From contig NC_091889.1 of the NCBI RefSeq assembly GCF_019399895.1, positions 124,001-188,000 on the forward strand: a DNA stretch of 64,000 nt, given 5' to 3'. Under the pieces are notes generated by a model. It saw nothing but the letters and a program-made list of their open reading frames with translations, was not told the DNA's origin and made no database searches. This DNA is from Cardiocondyla obscurior. Taxonomy: Eukaryota > Arthropoda > Insecta > Hymenoptera > Formicidae. Made by a program: the position numbers and the translations under genes. The first letter of the stretch is position 1, and each line of letters begins with the position of its first letter. Positions 61,707 to 64,000 of this stretch are shown piece by piece.

Positions 61707-62879
61707 TTACAATCTCTTCTTTGGCAACGAGCCAAAGGCCGATAAGACGGTGGGTTTGGCGCTAGAACCGGATGATGTGAGAGTTGTCAAGGTGGGTTGC
61801 GTGAGAAGTACCGTGGGTTTGGCGGTTACAGCAGCGGCAGCGGCAGCCGCGACAGCAGCGGCGGCAGCAGCACCACTGGTCGCCACCTGGTCCCACTTAC
61901 TTTTCCGTTTTTTGGCATTCTCGGTACCACTGGAAGAACTATTGGGCCGCTTAGCTGTGCCAGAAACAATCTCAATTTCGATCTTCTTCTCCTTGCGCGC
62001 CTTTTCGAGCTTGTCCATCTCCGCCTTTTGTACTAAAGCAAGTTCCTCGTAATAAGAGTCCTTGCTCCACTTGAACGGGTCAAACCTGTCCGGCGGGTAG
62101 TTGGTGCCCAGCTCGTTTATGCTACAAAACTGAATGAGTTTTTCGTAAATGGAGGGATTCCGGAACTCCTTACGTTGTTGAATCAACATGTTCATGTCCA
62201 GCCCGCCGCTTTCCATTTTCCTATACAGTCTCGCGATCTTGTCCTGTAGCTCGGCGGGACATTGACCGGGCGGTTCCGGTGGTATCGTCACACCGTAAGG
62301 GTCCACCGCCTCACCGCCATTATCTGAAACCAATTCTCCGGAACGCGAGGAGGGTGACCGACGCTCAGCACCACCGCCGACGGCGACGACGGTGGTAGAG
62401 GCGACGGTGGTGGCGGCGACATTGCCGGTAGGTGCCGGGAGACCGTTCTCCTCGGAATGTTCCGCGATCGATGCGACGACTGCCGCGCCCGTCGTCATCA
62501 ACGACGACGATGACGACGACGGCACCGACAGCACCGACGGCGGCGGTGCAGCAACGGTCACCCCCTCATCATCGGAGACTACCGCATCGTCAAAATAAGA
62601 GACCAATCGTTGCACCTTTGTGGCCGCTTCCGGCAAGTCGCTACTACTACCGGCGGACTTGCCGACGGCGGGACTATGCGAGGCTGAACGGCCTCCAGAT
62701 ATGGGACTGGTGCCAGATCGGGCCTGGGGCTGACGACCGACTTGGGCATTATGCGGGGCGGCCCCCTGGGGAGTGTTCGAATTCTCCTCCTGCAGGCGCT
62801 CGTCTTCCACCCCGTCCTCGCCCTCCGAGTCGGTATAGGTGGCCGTGAGAGATGCCAGAGCAACACTTTGTACAGACAT
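61707..62879 (-). CDS. SAP30-binding protein (HCNGP family), single-exon ORF
   Basis: The product is 390 aa and nuclear. By family knowledge it is a SAP30/HDAC-associated corepressor factor and a splicing cofactor working with RBM17/SPF45. The N-terminus (VALASLTATYTDSEGEDG) aligns with human VLSSLAVYAEDSEPESDG, which supports the ATG at 62879. The HCNGP core, about residues 200-290, is highly conserved (IPPEPPGQC, LQDKI, RKEFRNPSIYEKLIQFC, ELGTNYP, SYYEELA, AEMDKLEKA). KRKSKWDQ near residue 330 is a UHM-ligand-type motif shared with human. Serine/valine/glycine-rich and polyalanine segments expand the rest (human is about 308 aa). No intron interrupts the ORF, unlike the other four genes here. 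A donor-like CG|GTGAGT at 62939/62938 lies 59 nt upstream of the ATG with no obvious acceptor. Confidence 0.92.
   Translation of the reverse strand: MSVQSVALASLTATYTDSEGEDGVEDERLQEENSNTPQGAAPHNAQVGRQPQARSGTSPISGGRSASHSPAVGKSAGSSSDLPEAATKVQRLVSYFDDAVVSDDEGVTVAAPPPSVLSVPSSSSSSLMTTGAAVVASIAEHSEENGLPAPTGNVAATTVASTTVVAVGGGAERRSPSSRSGELVSDNGGEAVDPYGVTIPPEPPGQCPAELQDKIARLYRKMESGGLDMNMLIQQRKEFRNPSIYEKLIQFCSINELGTNYPPDRFDPFKWSKDSYYEELALVQKAEMDKLEKARKEKKIEIEIVSGTAKRPNSSSSGTENAKKRKSKWDQVATSGAAAAAAVAAAAAAAVTAKPTVLLTQPTLTTLTSSGSSAKPTVLSAFGSLPKKRL
61829..61872 (-). repeat. GCN polyalanine tract in SAP30BP
   Basis: Trinucleotide repeats of GCN codons (GCT/GCC/GCG/GCA mixed) encode two alanine runs, of five to seven residues each, split by valine, just after the KWDQ motif. 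Mixed codons argue for an old tract, but length polymorphism is likely. Confidence 0.75.
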
Positions 62880-64000
62880 GGTTAGTTGGCTTTGAGTGCC
62901 CGCGTTGCTACCAAGCGATATTTTGTGTGGGAACTCACCGGTCTGGCGCAGCGCGGCCTGGCCCAGCGCCCAGCTCTTCAGCCACGTAAGGGCTTTAGGC
63001 GCGGGGACAGGGAGGACCTAAATTATTTACGGGCCTTAATGATGGGCGCGTTGAGCTTTGGTCGTTTTTATTACGAACCTAAAATCAGACAAATTTATCA
63101 ATGCACGATATCAATTCAACAATCTTAGTTTTATAGTTTTAATATTAATATAAAATATTACACTTTAGACAATATCTCGCAAATATCATAATCTCTACAG
63201 AAAAAAAAATCTATCTGTAAATCGTAATATCACGTTTTATCCTATGAACTTATTAATTAGACTCTTTGTCTTCAAAATTCTCGCAATGCAAACCAAGTTC
63301 AAGTCGAGCATGCAAACTGCTCTAAAATCTTGTCGCGCGTAACATAATCGGCGTTAAAGTCAATGAGGAAATTATTAACGATGTTAATAGAAAAGCAAAA
63401 GCAGCGTTTAAAGTGCAAGGACGCTTCGGAATCGCGTGTCTTTGCTTGCTCGGTGGTCGAGATCGAGCGAACGAGCAAATTGTAGGTTAAGATTAAACCG
63501 AGTCACGATAACTCGACTACCTCTCACGGGGAAATTTCACTAACCTCAAACTTTCAACGTCCACGATCACCTAGTTCAATTCACCTCCGATCGTTCGCAC
63601 ATTGCAACCGATTCTTTATCAGATCGTGCAAATAAATATTCGACAGAGCGAGATTACTTCTGATTACTCCGCCATCAGTGTCAGGGTGGTGAACAGTGAA
63701 GTTCGCTCTTGAAAAAGGTAGGGACAATTTTTAGCGCCTCTATAGCAGTCTCTCCGGAAAAGATTAACTAAAAGCGATGACGCAAGATATTGCGCGAAAC
63801 TCAAATCAATGCTGCGGACTGTCGAATACAGCATAATTAATCTTCTTAATCAATTATTTTTAATTTTAATCTCCTTTAATATTATTTAATATTATTTTGT
63901 ATTGATTCTTATTATCGTTTAACGCAGTTGGCATTTTGTCACTAATACGATATACTTTTCAGACTTTCCCAACCTTCATTACCTTTGGTGGTTGCCTGCA
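62880..64000. other. SAP30BP upstream region to window end
   Basis: 62880-63020 is GC-rich and likely contains the SAP30BP promoter and 5' leader (minus strand). Beyond it the sequence is AT-rich with CpG-containing patches at about 63.4-63.8 kb. The plus-strand frame at 62886-63128 is not supported by any family. A donor-like AAAAAG|GTAGGG occurs at 63717/63718 on the plus strand without an identifiable exon. Confidence 0.45.

Noticed and set aside
62886..63128. 80-codon plus-strand open frame upstream of SAP30BP
   Set aside because: Sits in the divergent promoter region, no family match, and no conserved motif.
1..64000. CRISPR arrays, operons, phage or toxin-antitoxin style systems
   Set aside because: The window is eukaryotic with spliced genes; no regularly spaced repeats or bacterial-type gene clusters are present.

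Overview
The window is nuclear DNA of an insect, most likely a hymenopteran and plausibly an ant. The reasons are spliced protein-coding genes with short AT-rich introns, U2-type GT-AG junctions, a CpG-rich half next to an AT-rich half, long homopolymer and CT/CG microsatellite runs, and a short trace of the insect telomere word TTAGG. No prokaryotic feature, transposon ORF, CRISPR array or convincing tRNA was found. The species call is an inference from composition and protein similarity, not a search result.

Layout. 1-6180 has no gene I can support. 6180-8855 is a CpG-rich, CT/CG-repeat-bearing 5' region. 8856-34228 (+) is an AUTS2-family gene (Drosophila tay counterpart) in 16 coding exons, with a first intron of about 20 kb followed by 15 exons packed into 5 kb. 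36673-42653 (+) is EHBP1 in 17 exons (C2, CH and bMERB domains, with a C-terminal CaaX box). 45920-52273 (+) is the splicing factor SF3B1 in 18 exons. 55413-58528 (-) is a BTB-BACK-kelch gene closest to actin-binding protein IPP, in 6 or 7 coding exons. 61707-62879 (-) is SAP30BP (HCNGP), with an uninterrupted ORF.

Exon coordinates were built by hand from splice consensus and reading phase. In the four spliced genes every junction keeps frame, and the products are close in size to their human relatives: SF3B1 is 1303 residues against 1304 in human, and its disease-hotspot residues fall exactly one position earlier.

Functional links are loose. AUTS2 proteins are transcription/chromatin regulators. 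EHBP1 links endosomal Rab/EH-domain trafficking to actin, and IPP is an actin-binding kelch protein. SF3B1 and SAP30BP are both spliceosome-associated and both carry tryptophan-containing UHM-ligand-like motifs. There is no operon-like coupling, and each gene appears to have its own GC-rich promoter.

I did not find a convincing undescribed system. The most useful leads are a sharp base-composition boundary inside AUTS2 intron 1 beside a candidate internal promoter, a possible tail-anchored EHBP1 isoform, a 19-residue tandem duplication in SF3B1, an orphan plus-strand first-exon-like segment near 53.1-53.3 kb, and the intronless SAP30BP.
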